NCBI GenBank assembly: GCA_035570275.1
Contig: DATMNI010000079.1
Location: 1-36,430, forward strand
Origin: DATMNI01 sp035570275
GTDB taxonomy: Bacteria > Acidobacteriota > Terriglobia > Bryobacterales > Bryobacteraceae
Length of the DNA stretch: 36,430 bases
Direction: 5' to 3'
Shown: piece by piece, positions 24,920 through 32,813 of the stretch
Numbering within the stretch: the first letter of the stretch is position 1
Layout of the letters: the number at the start of each line of letters is the position of its first letter
Program-made: the position numbers and the translations under genes
Notes under the pieces: generated by a model
Databases searched by the model: none
Told to the model about the DNA's origin: nothing
Seen by the model: only the letters and a program-made list of their open reading frames with translations

Positions 24920-26329
24920 ATGCGGACGACAACCGCCTGGCAACGGCTGATTGCGGTGGGGTTCACCGGCGTGGCCGGCGCCATATTCCTCTTGGGAGCG
25001 GGCGGCGACGGGCCACCGCTGGTTGACGCCGCCAAAAACGCCGACGGCGAAGCCTTACGCGCGCTGCTCCGGAAAAAGGTGGACGTCAACGCCGCGGCAG
25101 CGGATGGCTCGACGGCCCTTCATTGGGCCAGCTACCGGGATGACCTGGAAAGCGCAGACCTGCTGATTCGCGCCGGCGCCAAGGTGAATGCCGCTACCGA
25201 TCTTGGCGTCACGCCGCTTTGGGCGGCCAGCCAGAACGGCAGCGCGGCCATGGTCCGCAGGCTGCTGGAGGCTGGAGCCAATCCGAACGCGGCGCTTCTG
25301 GCCGGGGAGACGCCGCTGATGGTGGCTGCCCGTTCGGGCTATCCGGGAATCGTCGAACAACTGCTTGCCAGGGACGCCAACGTGAGCGCGCGGGGCGCCC
25401 GTGGCCAGACGGCGCTCATGTGGGCGGCCGCGCAGAAGCACCCCGATGTGGTGAAGGTGCTGCTGGCGCACGGCGCCGGCGTGCAGGCTCGCTCGGAAGT
25501 GTGGCAGCAGATGATGGCGGTCCCGCCGCATGGCTATCCCGGCTACAATCGGGAGATCCCGCACGGCGGCGACACCGCGTTGATGTTTGCCGCGCGCGTG
25601 GGCGATTTGGCTTCGGCGAAGCTCCTGGTGGCTGCCGGGGCCAACGTCAACGATGCCGATGCGTGGGGTATCAGCGCCACGGTTCTGGCGGCCCACTCCG
25701 GTTATCGGGAACTGGTGGAGTTTCTACTCGACCATGGCGGCGACCCGAACCAGGCGGCGGCCGGCTTTACCGCCCTCCACGAGGCGATCATGCGCCGGGA
25801 CGAAAAACTGGTGGGCGCTCTTCTGGCCCATGGCGCGGATCCAAACGCTCCGCTTCGGACGTGGACGCCCACCCGCCGCTCTTCGCATGACTTCCATTTC
25901 GAGCCCGCGCTGGTGGGAGCGACGCCGTACTGGCTGGCCGCCCGTTTCAGCCAGCCCGGCGTCATGCGCCTCCTGGTGGAGCACGGCGCCGACCCGCTGT
26001 TCGTGCAACATTCCGACCAGGTGATGGACCGGGGATTTCAACACCGGGCCGAGGTGACGACGGCTTTGATGGCGGCGACGGCAATGGGTGGTGGGACGGC
26101 GTGGGTTGAACCCGCCCGCGGCGAGCGCGAGGCGCTGACGCTCGAAGCCGTCAAGCTGGCAGCCGAACTGGGCGCCGATGTCAATGCCGCCAACACCGAC
26201 GGCCGCACGGCGCTTGACGCTGCCAAGGCGCTGCGGTACGACAGCGTGGTCAAGTTCCTTGTCCAGAAGGGCGCCAAATCGGGCCGTCCGGTCCGGCCGG
26301 AAGCTCCCAAGGACGTCGCCGGCAAATAG
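24920..26329 (+). CDS. Exported ankyrin-repeat protein
   Basis: 469 aa from the ATG at 24920; an upstream in-frame start inside the DUF1552 gene would add a non-homologous extension. A signal peptide or anchor (LIAVGFTGVAGAIFLLGAGG) precedes about ten ankyrin repeats, such as DGSTALHWASYRDDLESADL, LIRAGAKVNAATDLGVTPLW and AGETPLMVAARSGYPGIVEQ. A non-repeat insert near 195-215 (EVWQQMMAVPPHGYPGYN) and another near 320-345 interrupt the array. Ankyrin arrays bind proteins; the position behind DUF1552 suggests a periplasmic partner of that protein. A strong terminator follows 7 nt after the stop. Confidence 0.9.
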   Translation: MRTTTAWQRLIAVGFTGVAGAIFLLGAGGDGPPLVDAAKNADGEALRALLRKKVDVNAAAADGSTALHWASYRDDLESADLLIRAGAKVNAATDLGVTPLWAASQNGSAAMVRRLLEAGANPNAALLAGETPLMVAARSGYPGIVEQLLARDANVSARGARGQTALMWAAAQKHPDVVKVLLAHGAGVQARSEVWQQMMAVPPHGYPGYNREIPHGGDTALMFAARVGDLASAKLLVAAGANVNDADAWGISATVLAAHSGYRELVEFLLDHGGDPNQAAAGFTALHEAIMRRDEKLVGALLAHGADPNAPLRTWTPTRRSSHDFHFEPALVGATPYWLAARFSQPGVMRLLVEHGADPLFVQHSDQVMDRGFQHRAEVTTALMAATAMGGGTAWVEPARGEREALTLEAVKLAAELGADVNAANTDGRTALDAAKALRYDSVVKFLVQKGAKSGRPVRPEAPKDVAGK

Positions 26330-26336
26330 GCGTGCA

Positions 26337-26362
26337 GCGGGACGATCCCGCCGTTTTTTTTT
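26337..26362 (+). terminator. Strong intrinsic terminator after the ankyrin gene
   Basis: GCGGGA-CGA-TCCCGC is a perfect 6-bp stem with a 3-nt loop, followed after two bases by nine consecutive T. It is the clearest rho-independent terminator in the window and closes the DUF1552-ankyrin operon before the convergent exonuclease gene. Confidence 0.85.
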
Positions 26363-26411
26363 GAAATCGGCGCGACGAAATTCCATCCCGCCACTCCCGG
26401 CTACAACCCGG

Positions 26412-27740
26412 CTACAGCGCCAGCCGTCGCGAGCCTGGCCTTTCCATGCGCGCTTTCAATCGCTGCTCACGCCGCCGAATCTGCGGGCAATCTTCGAAGG
26501 TCAGGGCGGCGCGCGTCATCTCCAGGGCCATGGCGTAATTACGTTCGCTATGTTCGTAGTGCTTCGCCAGTTCTTCCAGCGCCCGCACACGATAAGGATT
26601 TCGTGAAGCCGCCAGTTCCGTGACCATCTCCAGGGCCTGTCCCGAACGGCCGAGCCGTTTCTCCATGGAGGCGATGTCCCACATGGCGCGGAACAGTAAG
26701 TCGTCCGGCAGCCCCATCTCCACCGCGCGGCGGAAGAGTTCCAGCGCTTCTTCCTGCCGCTCGGCCTGCAGCATCCACCGGCCCAGCCCGATGAGGTCAG
26801 CGCCATGACGCAATCCGTGGCCCAGCGGCCGGCCCTCACCGGTGCGGAAAGCGAACGGCACAATGGCGGTCAGGCAGGCCAGCGAGAGAATGTCGGTGGC
26901 GTTGTGATCGAAAATCGGAATCAGCGGCATGGCCCGCCGGCTCCGCAGATAATCGAAGTAGCAGTACGGAATCAGCGAGCCCGGCAGATCGCCGTGCCGT
27001 TCCACGCCGAGCACCCGGTTCTCCAGATCCACCAGGCGGCAGCTCTCCAGGCGCAGCTTCCACAGGCGGCGCGCGGCGAATAGCAGGTCGAGGTGCTCCA
27101 TGCGGTCGAAGGGATGCCGTCGCCGCACCATGCGAAAGCGGGTTTCCAGCAGCGGCTGATCGTAGGCCTTGCCGTTGTAAGTGATCAGTACGTCGAAGCG
27201 CGCCAGGTACTCTGCCAGGCGCCACAACAGCGATGCCTCTTCGCCGTAATCGCGCATGAAGAACTGGCGCAATCGGAAGCCGGATCGATCGCCGGGTGTC
27301 CCGCCCGGTGCATCGCTGGCTGCATCAATGGAGCCGACGCCGATCAGAAACGCGTAGGTGCCGGTGCCGCCCGCCAGGCCGGTGGTCTCGGTATCGAGAA
27401 AGGCCCACCGGGTGGGATGCGCGCTCCGAATGGCGCCGGCGGAAAGCGGGTCCAGCAGGTCTTCGGGCAACTCCGCCAGATCGGAGATATCCACGCTGCC
27501 GTGACGGCGATGCCGTTCCCAGACCTTCTCGGTTTCGAAGTGCTCGCCGTAAGGTGTGGACACCACTTCGCCCGACATCAACTCATGAATGAACTCGGTC
27601 GCCGCCACCCTCCGGGCCGCCAGGCCGGGGGAAACCCGCGGGGTCCCGGCTACCATCCCGGCTACCGGCTCGGCAAACTTCCGGTCCACCTGCGCGATAC
27701 GGCGCCGCAAAGCGGCGAGTTGTTCTTGGATATCCTCCAT
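26412..27740 (-). CDS. RNase H-like (YprB-type) exonuclease domain protein with C-terminal TPR-like repeats
   Basis: 442 aa. The nuclease core spans about 110-295 and carries the DEDD-type residues: Asp116/Glu118 in FLDTETTGL, Asp194 in YNGKAYDQP and Asp283 in HNATDILSL. Residues 300-430 form helical repeats resembling TPRs (LQAERQEEALELFRRAVEMG). This is the YprB-like ribonuclease H-like family, usually coupled to a YprA-type helicase gene; here no helicase is adjacent. It likely trims DNA or RNA 3' ends in the cytoplasm. A TATACT hexamer sits 17 nt upstream of the ATG, with AAAAGG between as ribosome site. Confidence 0.9.
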   Translation of the reverse strand: MEDIQEQLAALRRRIAQVDRKFAEPVAGMVAGTPRVSPGLAARRVAATEFIHELMSGEVVSTPYGEHFETEKVWERHRRHGSVDISDLAELPEDLLDPLSAGAIRSAHPTRWAFLDTETTGLAGGTGTYAFLIGVGSIDAASDAPGGTPGDRSGFRLRQFFMRDYGEEASLLWRLAEYLARFDVLITYNGKAYDQPLLETRFRMVRRRHPFDRMEHLDLLFAARRLWKLRLESCRLVDLENRVLGVERHGDLPGSLIPYCYFDYLRSRRAMPLIPIFDHNATDILSLACLTAIVPFAFRTGEGRPLGHGLRHGADLIGLGRWMLQAERQEEALELFRRAVEMGLPDDLLFRAMWDIASMEKRLGRSGQALEMVTELAASRNPYRVRALEELAKHYEHSERNYAMALEMTRAALTFEDCPQIRRREQRLKARMERPGSRRLAL

Positions 27741-27756
27741 TCGCCTTTTCTTTGCT

Positions 27757-27762
27757 AGTATA
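27757..27762 (-). promoter_or_regulatory. Candidate -10 hexamer (TATACT) for the exonuclease gene
   Basis: TATACT on the minus strand, 16 nt before the ATG at 27740. The would-be -35 falls inside the adjacent inverted-repeat element. Confidence 0.35.
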
Positions 27763-27767
27763 CGCGA

Positions 27768-27846
27768 TCGGCGATCAGCTTTCAGCCATCAGCTCAAAAA
27801 CGCCGGACGCGCCGCGGTTTAGCTGATAGCTGAAAGCTGATAGCTG
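27768..27846. repeat. Inverted-repeat element of GCTGATAGCTGA type, copy 2
   Basis: AGCTTTCAGCCATCAGCT (27777-27794) pairs with AGCTGATAGCTGAAAGCT (27821-27838) with one mismatch. The centre holds GCGCCGCGGTTT, matching the centre of copy 1 at 8893-8984. It separates the divergent exonuclease and YihY genes. Confidence 0.85.
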
Positions 27847-27882
27847 TTCCCTCAAAGCTAATCCCCGCCTTCCGCCTCCGTT

Positions 27883-27888
27883 TATACT
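27883..27888 (+). promoter_or_regulatory. Candidate -10 hexamer (TATACT) for the YihY gene
   Basis: TATACT matches consensus at five of six positions and ends 6 nt before the GTG at 27895, implying a leaderless transcript. No ribosome binding site is present between them. Confidence 0.45.
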
Positions 27889-27894
27889 ACCCCT

Positions 27895-28746
27895 GTGCGA
27901 CTTAACTTTCGCAACTTCGCATGGCTCCTCCGCCAGAGCGTCGTGGCCAGTAGCGATGACGGCTGTTTCGCCATCGCCAAAGGCGCCGCCTATTCCGCGC
28001 TGCTCTCGTTCTTTCCCGTGCTCACGTCCGCCGCTGCCATCCTGGTTCAGACGCGGGCGGATTTTGTCGCCCGGACCATTGAGAATTTCCTCTCGGAAAT
28101 CCTGCCGCCCGGCACCGAAGACCTGGTGGTACAGCGCTTCCGCAGCGCCGGTGAACGGCCGCTCGGGCTGCTGATCGGCGCCGGATTCATCTCCCTCTGG
28201 GCCGCTTCCAGCGTGATCAAGAGCCTGATCGAAGGCTTCCAGGCGGCTTATCGCGTGCCGCGCAACCGCGGATTCTTCCACCAGAGCGGCGTCGCCATCG
28301 CGCTGGTGCTGCTCGGTATCGTTCCGCTCCTGGCTGCATCGCTGCTGATCGTCTTCGGCAGCGAAGTGGAACGGGTGGTGCTCAATTGGATCAGAGTGGA
28401 CCCGGTGCTGAATCCCCTCGCCTGGGTCTGGGAGTTGCTAAGCCGCGTTACGCGGTACGCGCTGGCCTTCGCCACCACCGTGGGGGTCACCGCCACCCTG
28501 TACTACTTCGGGCCCTACCGTCGCCAGCAGTGGCATTTCGTCTGGCGCGGCGCCGTGCTGGCCACGGTGCTCTGGTTGCTGGCCACCTCCGGATTCGCCT
28601 GGTACGTCCGCAACATCGCCCGCTACAATGCCATGTACGGCTCCGTGGGCGCCGGAATCGCGCTGCTGGTCTGGATGTACCTGATTGCCGCCATCTCCCT
28701 CATCGGCTGCGAATTTAACGCGGAATACGAAAGGAGCTCGGAATAG
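27895..28746 (+). CDS. YihY/BrkB-family integral membrane protein
   Basis: 283 aa with about six transmembrane helices, the usual size. The family signature near the N-terminus is seen in IAKGAAYSALLSFFPVLTSA, and later GFISLWAASSVIKSLIEGFQ and ATLYYFGPYRRQQWHFVWRG with the closing helix YGSVGAGIALLVWMYLIAAI. The family was once called ribonuclease BN by mistake; its real function is unsettled, with transport proposed. The start is GTG at 27895. The gene stands alone, followed by a weak hairpin and the lyase gene. Confidence 0.92.
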   Translation: MRLNFRNFAWLLRQSVVASSDDGCFAIAKGAAYSALLSFFPVLTSAAAILVQTRADFVARTIENFLSEILPPGTEDLVVQRFRSAGERPLGLLIGAGFISLWAASSVIKSLIEGFQAAYRVPRNRGFFHQSGVAIALVLLGIVPLLAASLLIVFGSEVERVVLNWIRVDPVLNPLAWVWELLSRVTRYALAFATTVGVTATLYYFGPYRRQQWHFVWRGAVLATVLWLLATSGFAWYVRNIARYNAMYGSVGAGIALLVWMYLIAAISLIGCEFNAEYERSSE

Positions 28747-28749
28747 CCC

Positions 28750-28765
28750 GAATGGGCCATTCTTT
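28750..28765 (+). terminator. Weak hairpin with short T-run after YihY
   Basis: GAATG-GGC-CATTC followed by TTT. The stem is only 5 bp, so efficiency would be low. Confidence 0.3.
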
Positions 28766-28780
28766 GAGTCGCGCATCGGC

Positions 28781-28786
28781 TACAAT
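28781..28786 (+). promoter_or_regulatory. Candidate -10 hexamer (TACAAT) for the lyase-tryptophanase operon
   Basis: TACAAT matches consensus at five of six positions and ends 8 nt before the GTG at 28795. No good -35 is placed at 16-18 nt. Confidence 0.4.
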
Positions 28787-28794
28787 CTTACTTG

Positions 28795-30030
28795 GTGAAG
28801 ACAGCCTTCCTATTGGGCGCGCCGGTTTGGTGTGCCGCGGTGTGCGCCGCCGTCTCTGCGAACGCCGCGGGCATACCGATGACTCTCGTCTCGGAGGATG
28901 AAGCCGAGCCCATCCACAGCGCTATCATCCGAAAGGAAGCCTGGACGCAAGATGCCGTCCGCCGTCTGCGCGCCGATGCCGACCGCCGCCTGAAAGAAGG
29001 CCCCTGGTCCGTCGCCGCCGAACGCCCCAGATCTGTGGCGATGGACATCCACGATTACTACAGCGAAGCCCCCTACTGGTGGCCGGTGCTGGAAGATCCC
29101 AAGGCTCCCTACGTGCGCCGCGATGGCCAGTTGAACCCCAACCGTTTCCTCGCCAATAAGAATGCCTTGAACTCCATGTGCGATGCGGTGTTCTCGCTTG
29201 GCTCCGCGGCCTTCCTGCTGGACAACCCGCCGTACGCGCAGCGCGCCGCCCGCGTCATTCAGACCTGGTTTATCAACCCTAAGACCCGCATGAATCCCAG
29301 CCTGGATTACGCGCAGGCCATCCCCAACGTGAATACCGGGCGCGGCTCGGGGATCGTGGATGGCCGGTCGTTCATCCGCGCCATCCAGGGTATGGAGTTC
29401 CTGGCGCTGACCGGCTCATGGGATCCCAAGGACCAGGCCGCCGTCCGCAAGTGGTTCGAAGAGTATCTGCATTGGCTCACGCAGAGCCAGAACGGCATCG
29501 ACGAAAGGACCAGCCGCGACAATCACGCCTCATGGTGGACCGCGCAGGTGGCCGCCATCGCCACCTTCGTGGAAGACGACAAAGCCCGCGATATGGCCTT
29601 TAAGTATTACACCGACCGCATCTTCCCCCGCCAGATCAAGGCCGATGGCAGTGCGCCTAACGAAGAGGCGCGCACCCGCTCGCTTTCCTACTCCGCCTTC
29701 AATCTGGAAGCCTTGACCATGACCTGCCGCATTGCCCAGGTGCAGAACGTCAATCTGTGGGCCGTCGAAGGCAAGGGTAAAGCCACCCTGGCCACGGTCA
29801 TCGACTACCTGGAACCGTATCTGGCCGACCCCAGGAAGTGGACCAAGGAACAGGTGGCCGACTTCCAGAATGACGGACTGTATTTCCTGGCCTTCGCGGG
29901 AATGGGCATGAAGAAGCCCGAGTACGTCGCCATGTTTCGCAAGCTGGAACATCCCGAGGGGGCCTGGCTGAGCATGGTGGATCTGCTGGTAGGCCGCTGG
30001 GAAGCGGCGGCGCATCAGACGCGGCATTAG
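28795..30030 (+). CDS. Exported alginate-lyase-family protein
   Basis: 411 aa from the GTG at 28795, or one residue longer from a TTG at 28792. A signal peptide ends near SANAAG. The fold is the alpha/alpha toroid of alginate lyases: APYWWPVLEDP, NVNTGRGSGIVDGRSFIRAI and the catalytic-type motif RDNHASWW (Asn243, His244), comparable to the NNHG/NNH motif of PL5 enzymes. Relatives depolymerise uronate polysaccharides by beta-elimination; many acidobacterial and fungal members have untested substrates. The stop is 3 nt before the tryptophanase start, implying one transcript although the two activities have no obvious link. Confidence 0.85.
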   Translation: MKTAFLLGAPVWCAAVCAAVSANAAGIPMTLVSEDEAEPIHSAIIRKEAWTQDAVRRLRADADRRLKEGPWSVAAERPRSVAMDIHDYYSEAPYWWPVLEDPKAPYVRRDGQLNPNRFLANKNALNSMCDAVFSLGSAAFLLDNPPYAQRAARVIQTWFINPKTRMNPSLDYAQAIPNVNTGRGSGIVDGRSFIRAIQGMEFLALTGSWDPKDQAAVRKWFEEYLHWLTQSQNGIDERTSRDNHASWWTAQVAAIATFVEDDKARDMAFKYYTDRIFPRQIKADGSAPNEEARTRSLSYSAFNLEALTMTCRIAQVQNVNLWAVEGKGKATLATVIDYLEPYLADPRKWTKEQVADFQNDGLYFLAFAGMGMKKPEYVAMFRKLEHPEGAWLSMVDLLVGRWEAAAHQTRH

Positions 30031-30033
30031 GCA

Positions 30034-31380
30034 TTGAAAACCATCATCGAGCCATTCCGCATCAAGAGCGTGGAGCCGTTGCGCCACACCACGGTGGAAG
30101 AGCGTGAGCGGTACCTGGAGCAGGCCGGCTATAACCTGTTCCTCATTGCGGCCCGCGATATCCTGATCGACCTCCTCACCGATTCGGGCACATCGGCCAT
30201 GTCCACCGAACAGTGGGCCGCTATCATGCGCGGTGACGAGTCCTACGCCGGCAGCCCGAGTTTCTTCCGCCTCAAACGCGTCGTGGACGACCTCACCGGC
30301 TTCCGCCACATGGTGCCCGCCCACCAGGGCCGGGCAGCGGAGCGCATCCTTTTCGCCGTGATGTGCAAGCCGGGCCACGTGGTCCCTTCCAACACGCACT
30401 TTGACACGACCCGGGCGAATATTGAATTCACCGGCGCCAGGGCCATCGATCTCCCCATTCCCCAGGCGGCCGACACCCAGGCCCGTCTCGATTTTAAAGG
30501 CAATATGGATGTCGCCGCATTGGAATCCCTCATTCAGGAAACCGGCGCCCCCAACATCCCGCTGGTGATGCTCACCGTCACCAACAACTCCGGCGGCGGC
30601 CAGCCGGTTTCCATGGCGAACATCGAAGCGGCCAAGCGGGTTTGCGCGCGCCACGGGATTCCGCTGTATCTCGATGCCTGCCGCTTCGCCGAAAACGCCT
30701 GGTTCATCCGCACCTGCGAGCCCGGGTACGCCGATTGGTCTCCCAAGCAAATTGCCCAAAAGATGTTCTCTGTTGCCGATGGCTGCACCTTCTCCGCCAA
30801 GAAGGACGCCTTTGCCAACATCGGCGGCCTGCTATGCACCAATGACGACCGCGTATTCCAGCAGGAAACCGACCTGCTCATCCTCACCGAAGGGTTTCCC
30901 ACTTATGGAGGCCTTGCCGGGCGCGATCTGGATGCCATCGCCGTCGGTCTGGAGGAGATTCTGGACCCCGACTACCTTCGGTACCGCATCGCCTCCACCG
31001 GGTACCTGGGCCGTCACATCGCCGACCACGGCGTCCCCATCGTGGAACCGCCTGGCGGCCACGCCATCTACATCGATGCCGCCCGCATGCTGCCCCACAT
31101 CCCGAAGGGCCAGTTCCCCGGCCAGGCGTTGGCCGTGGAACTCTACCGGCACGCCGGCATTCGCTCGGTGGAGATCGGCTCCCTGATGTTCGGCGCCGCC
31201 GCCCGCCACGAATTGCTGCGCCTGGCAATTCCGCGCCGCGTCTACACCCAAAGCCACATCGACTACGTGGTGGAGGCCATCCTCGAAGTCAACGCGCACA
31301 AGGATCGCCTGCGCGGCCTGGAGATCGTGGAAGCGCCGCCGTTCCTGCGCCATTTCAGTGCACGGTTCCGGCAGCTATAA
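30034..31380 (+). CDS. tnaA: Tryptophanase (tryptophan indole-lyase)
   Basis: 448 aa, starting at TTG 30034. It is a PLP enzyme splitting tryptophan to indole, pyruvate and ammonia. The PLP lysine is Lys257 in FSAKKDAFANIGGLL, and Asp214 in YLDACRFAENAWF contacts the ring nitrogen. The C-terminal part reads PPGGHAIYIDAARMLPHIP, RSVEIGSLMFG and LRHFSARF. From memory, these follow tryptophanase (AVEIGS, LRHF) rather than tyrosine phenol-lyase (LRFF), so I prefer tryptophanase; a tyrosine phenol-lyase activity is not excluded. No tnaC-like leader or tryptophan permease is adjacent. It is closely coupled behind the alginate-lyase-like gene. Confidence 0.85.
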   Translation: MKTIIEPFRIKSVEPLRHTTVEERERYLEQAGYNLFLIAARDILIDLLTDSGTSAMSTEQWAAIMRGDESYAGSPSFFRLKRVVDDLTGFRHMVPAHQGRAAERILFAVMCKPGHVVPSNTHFDTTRANIEFTGARAIDLPIPQAADTQARLDFKGNMDVAALESLIQETGAPNIPLVMLTVTNNSGGGQPVSMANIEAAKRVCARHGIPLYLDACRFAENAWFIRTCEPGYADWSPKQIAQKMFSVADGCTFSAKKDAFANIGGLLCTNDDRVFQQETDLLILTEGFPTYGGLAGRDLDAIAVGLEEILDPDYLRYRIASTGYLGRHIADHGVPIVEPPGGHAIYIDAARMLPHIPKGQFPGQALAVELYRHAGIRSVEIGSLMFGAAARHELLRLAIPRRVYTQSHIDYVVEAILEVNAHKDRLRGLEIVEAPPFLRHFSARFRQL

Positions 31381-31386
31381 TAAGCC

Positions 31387-31431
31387 TTGACTTCCAATCC
31401 ATGCATTCGTATAATGCATATTGTGAATGCA
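31387..31431 (+). promoter_or_regulatory. Consensus promoter with overlapping operator for vapBC
   Basis: TTGACT (31387-31392) and TATAAT (31410-31415) have an ideal 17-nt spacer. An inverted repeat, TGCATTC (31402-31408) and GAATGCA (31425-31431), overlaps the -10 and start codon, as expected for autorepression by the VapBC complex. The predicted transcription start is at about 31422-31423, coincident with the GTG. Confidence 0.8.
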
Positions 31432-31674
31432 CACTATCTAACCGTTCGCAATCTGCCTGAGGATGTCGCCGCGGCCCTGGATCGCGAGCAGCGCCGCCGG
31501 GGTACGTCGCTCAACCAGACAGTAGTCGATCTGCTGCGGCTGAGCCTCGGGGTTGGATCCATTCGCAGTAACGGACTTCGCCCGATGGCTGGAACGTGGA
31601 CGGAGGACGAGCACCAGGAATTCCTGTCCCGTGTCCAGGTGTTCGAGACCATCGACGCGGATCTTTGGAAGTGA
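31423..31674 (+). CDS. vapB: VapB-type antitoxin (ribbon-helix-helix)
   Basis: 83 aa from the GTG at 31423. An ATG at 31414 lies within the -10 hexamer and cannot be on the transcript made from the visible promoter, so GTG is preferred and the mRNA would be leaderless. The N-terminal half is a ribbon-helix-helix DNA-binding domain (HYLTVRNLPEDVAAALDREQ, then GTSLNQTVVDLLRLSLG); the acidic C-terminal tail (TWTEDEHQEFLSRVQVFETI) would wrap the toxin. It overlaps the toxin gene by GTGA. Confidence 0.85.
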   Translation: MNAHYLTVRNLPEDVAAALDREQRRRGTSLNQTVVDLLRLSLGVGSIRSNGLRPMAGTWTEDEHQEFLSRVQVFETIDADLWK

Positions 31675-32066
31675 GCCGCTACTGCCTGGATACCGTGGCT
31701 TACAGCCACTTCAAGCGCGGCGAGAGCAGGATCGCGGATCTGCTGGACCGGGCTGTGTGGATCGGTGTTCCGGTGGTCGTGCTGGGGGAGTTGTTTGCGG
31801 GCTTCGAGCAGGGTTCCAACAAAAGCAAGAACTTGGCCCAACTGGATGAGTTCCTGTCGGTTCCCGTGGTAGAAGTCTTGCCGGTCGATCGCGACGTGGC
31901 GGAAACTTTTGGCGAGATCATCGCGGACCTGCGCCGCCAGGGCCGTCCCATTCCGGTAAACGATATCTGGATCGCGGCCACGTGCGCGCGAGCGGGCGCC
32001 ACTTTGATCACTTGGGATGCGCACTTCCGCTCGGTCTCCCGTGTCTCCTCGCTGATTCTGGATTGA
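31671..32066 (+). CDS. vapC: VapC-type PIN-domain ribonuclease toxin
   Basis: 131 aa from the GTG at 31671, overlapping vapB by 4 bp. The acidic PIN active site is complete: Asp7 in YCLDTVAY, Glu40 in VVLGELFAGF, Asp98 in PVNDIWIAA and Asp116 in TWDAHF. VapC toxins cut tRNA or rRNA in a magnesium-dependent way and are silenced by VapB. The module sits directly behind tnaA, 6 bp after its stop. Confidence 0.92.
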   Translation: MSRYCLDTVAYSHFKRGESRIADLLDRAVWIGVPVVVLGELFAGFEQGSNKSKNLAQLDEFLSVPVVEVLPVDRDVAETFGEIIADLRRQGRPIPVNDIWIAATCARAGATLITWDAHFRSVSRVSSLILD

Positions 32067-32190
32067 CCGGAGCACAGCGCCGTCGTCGCCGAAATCCCGC
32101 GCCACCAGTACGAGCGCCAGAAGGATAATAAGGATAATAAGACGTGGCAGGTGGAATTCCCACCGGAATCCCTGCGGGTTTTGTGACGCC

Positions 32191-32772
32191 ATGAAATCCC
32201 TTTCCGAATACGAGATCCTCGCCGCCCAGGCGCACGGTCACCTCTGCGCCGGCCAGATCCCGGGTCTCCGCATGGCGCTCTACGGCATGCGCTTGCTCGG
32301 CCTGGAAGATCCCGCGGGGCGCGACCGCAAACGGCTGATCGCGTTTATCGAGATCGACCGCTGCGCCACCGACGCCATCCCGGTGGTGACCGGCTGCCGC
32401 CTGGGGAAGCGTGCCCTCAAGTTCCGCGATTTCGGCAAAATGGCCGCCACGTTCTGCGATCTGCAGGAGCACCGCGCCGTTCGCGTGGCGGCGCGGGAAA
32501 GCGCCAAAGCCCGCGCCCGCGAGTTGCACCCCGAGATCGAAAACAAGAACCAGCAGCAGATGCGGGCCTATCGCGCCATGGACGACGCGGAGCTTTTCGA
32601 CATCGCGTGGGTGCGCGTCCACATTGCGCCCGAGGATCTGCCTGGCTACCAGGCGGCGCGCGTGGTTTGCGCCCAATGCGGCGAGGCCGTCAGCTTCGGC
32701 CGCGAAACCGTTCGCGACGCCCGCACTCTCTGCCGCGCCTGCGCCGGCGAAAGTTACTACACGCCGCTTTAA
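32191..32772 (+). CDS. FmdE-family protein with C-terminal zinc ribbon
   Basis: 193 aa. The N-terminal FmdE domain shows AHGHLCAGQIPGLRMALYGM (conserved Cys19) and IEIDRCATDAIPVVTGC. The C-terminus carries two CxxC pairs (VCAQCGEAV and LCRACAGE) forming a treble-clef or zinc ribbon. The name comes from a protein linked to molybdenum formylmethanofuran dehydrogenase in methanogens; bacterial homologues are of unknown role and may handle metal or pterin cofactors. ThiE follows after 41 bp, so a joint operon is possible. A GGATAATAA duplication lies upstream at 32123-32141. Confidence 0.88.
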   Translation: MKSLSEYEILAAQAHGHLCAGQIPGLRMALYGMRLLGLEDPAGRDRKRLIAFIEIDRCATDAIPVVTGCRLGKRALKFRDFGKMAATFCDLQEHRAVRVAARESAKARARELHPEIENKNQQQMRAYRAMDDAELFDIAWVRVHIAPEDLPGYQAARVVCAQCGEAVSFGRETVRDARTLCRACAGESYYTPL

Positions 32773-32813
32773 CGGCTCAGGCTGCCGGTGGCAAGAACGG
32801 CTCAGCCACGCCG

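Noticed and set aside
30034..31380. Tyrosine phenol-lyase
   Set aside because: The C-terminal region has VEIGS and LRHF, closer to tryptophanase than the LRFF expected for tyrosine phenol-lyase. This rests on remembered family sequences, so the confidence is moderate.
32773..32813. TPP riboswitch ahead of thiE
   Set aside because: Only 41 bp separate fmdE-like and thiE genes, too short, and no CUGAGA-type core is present.
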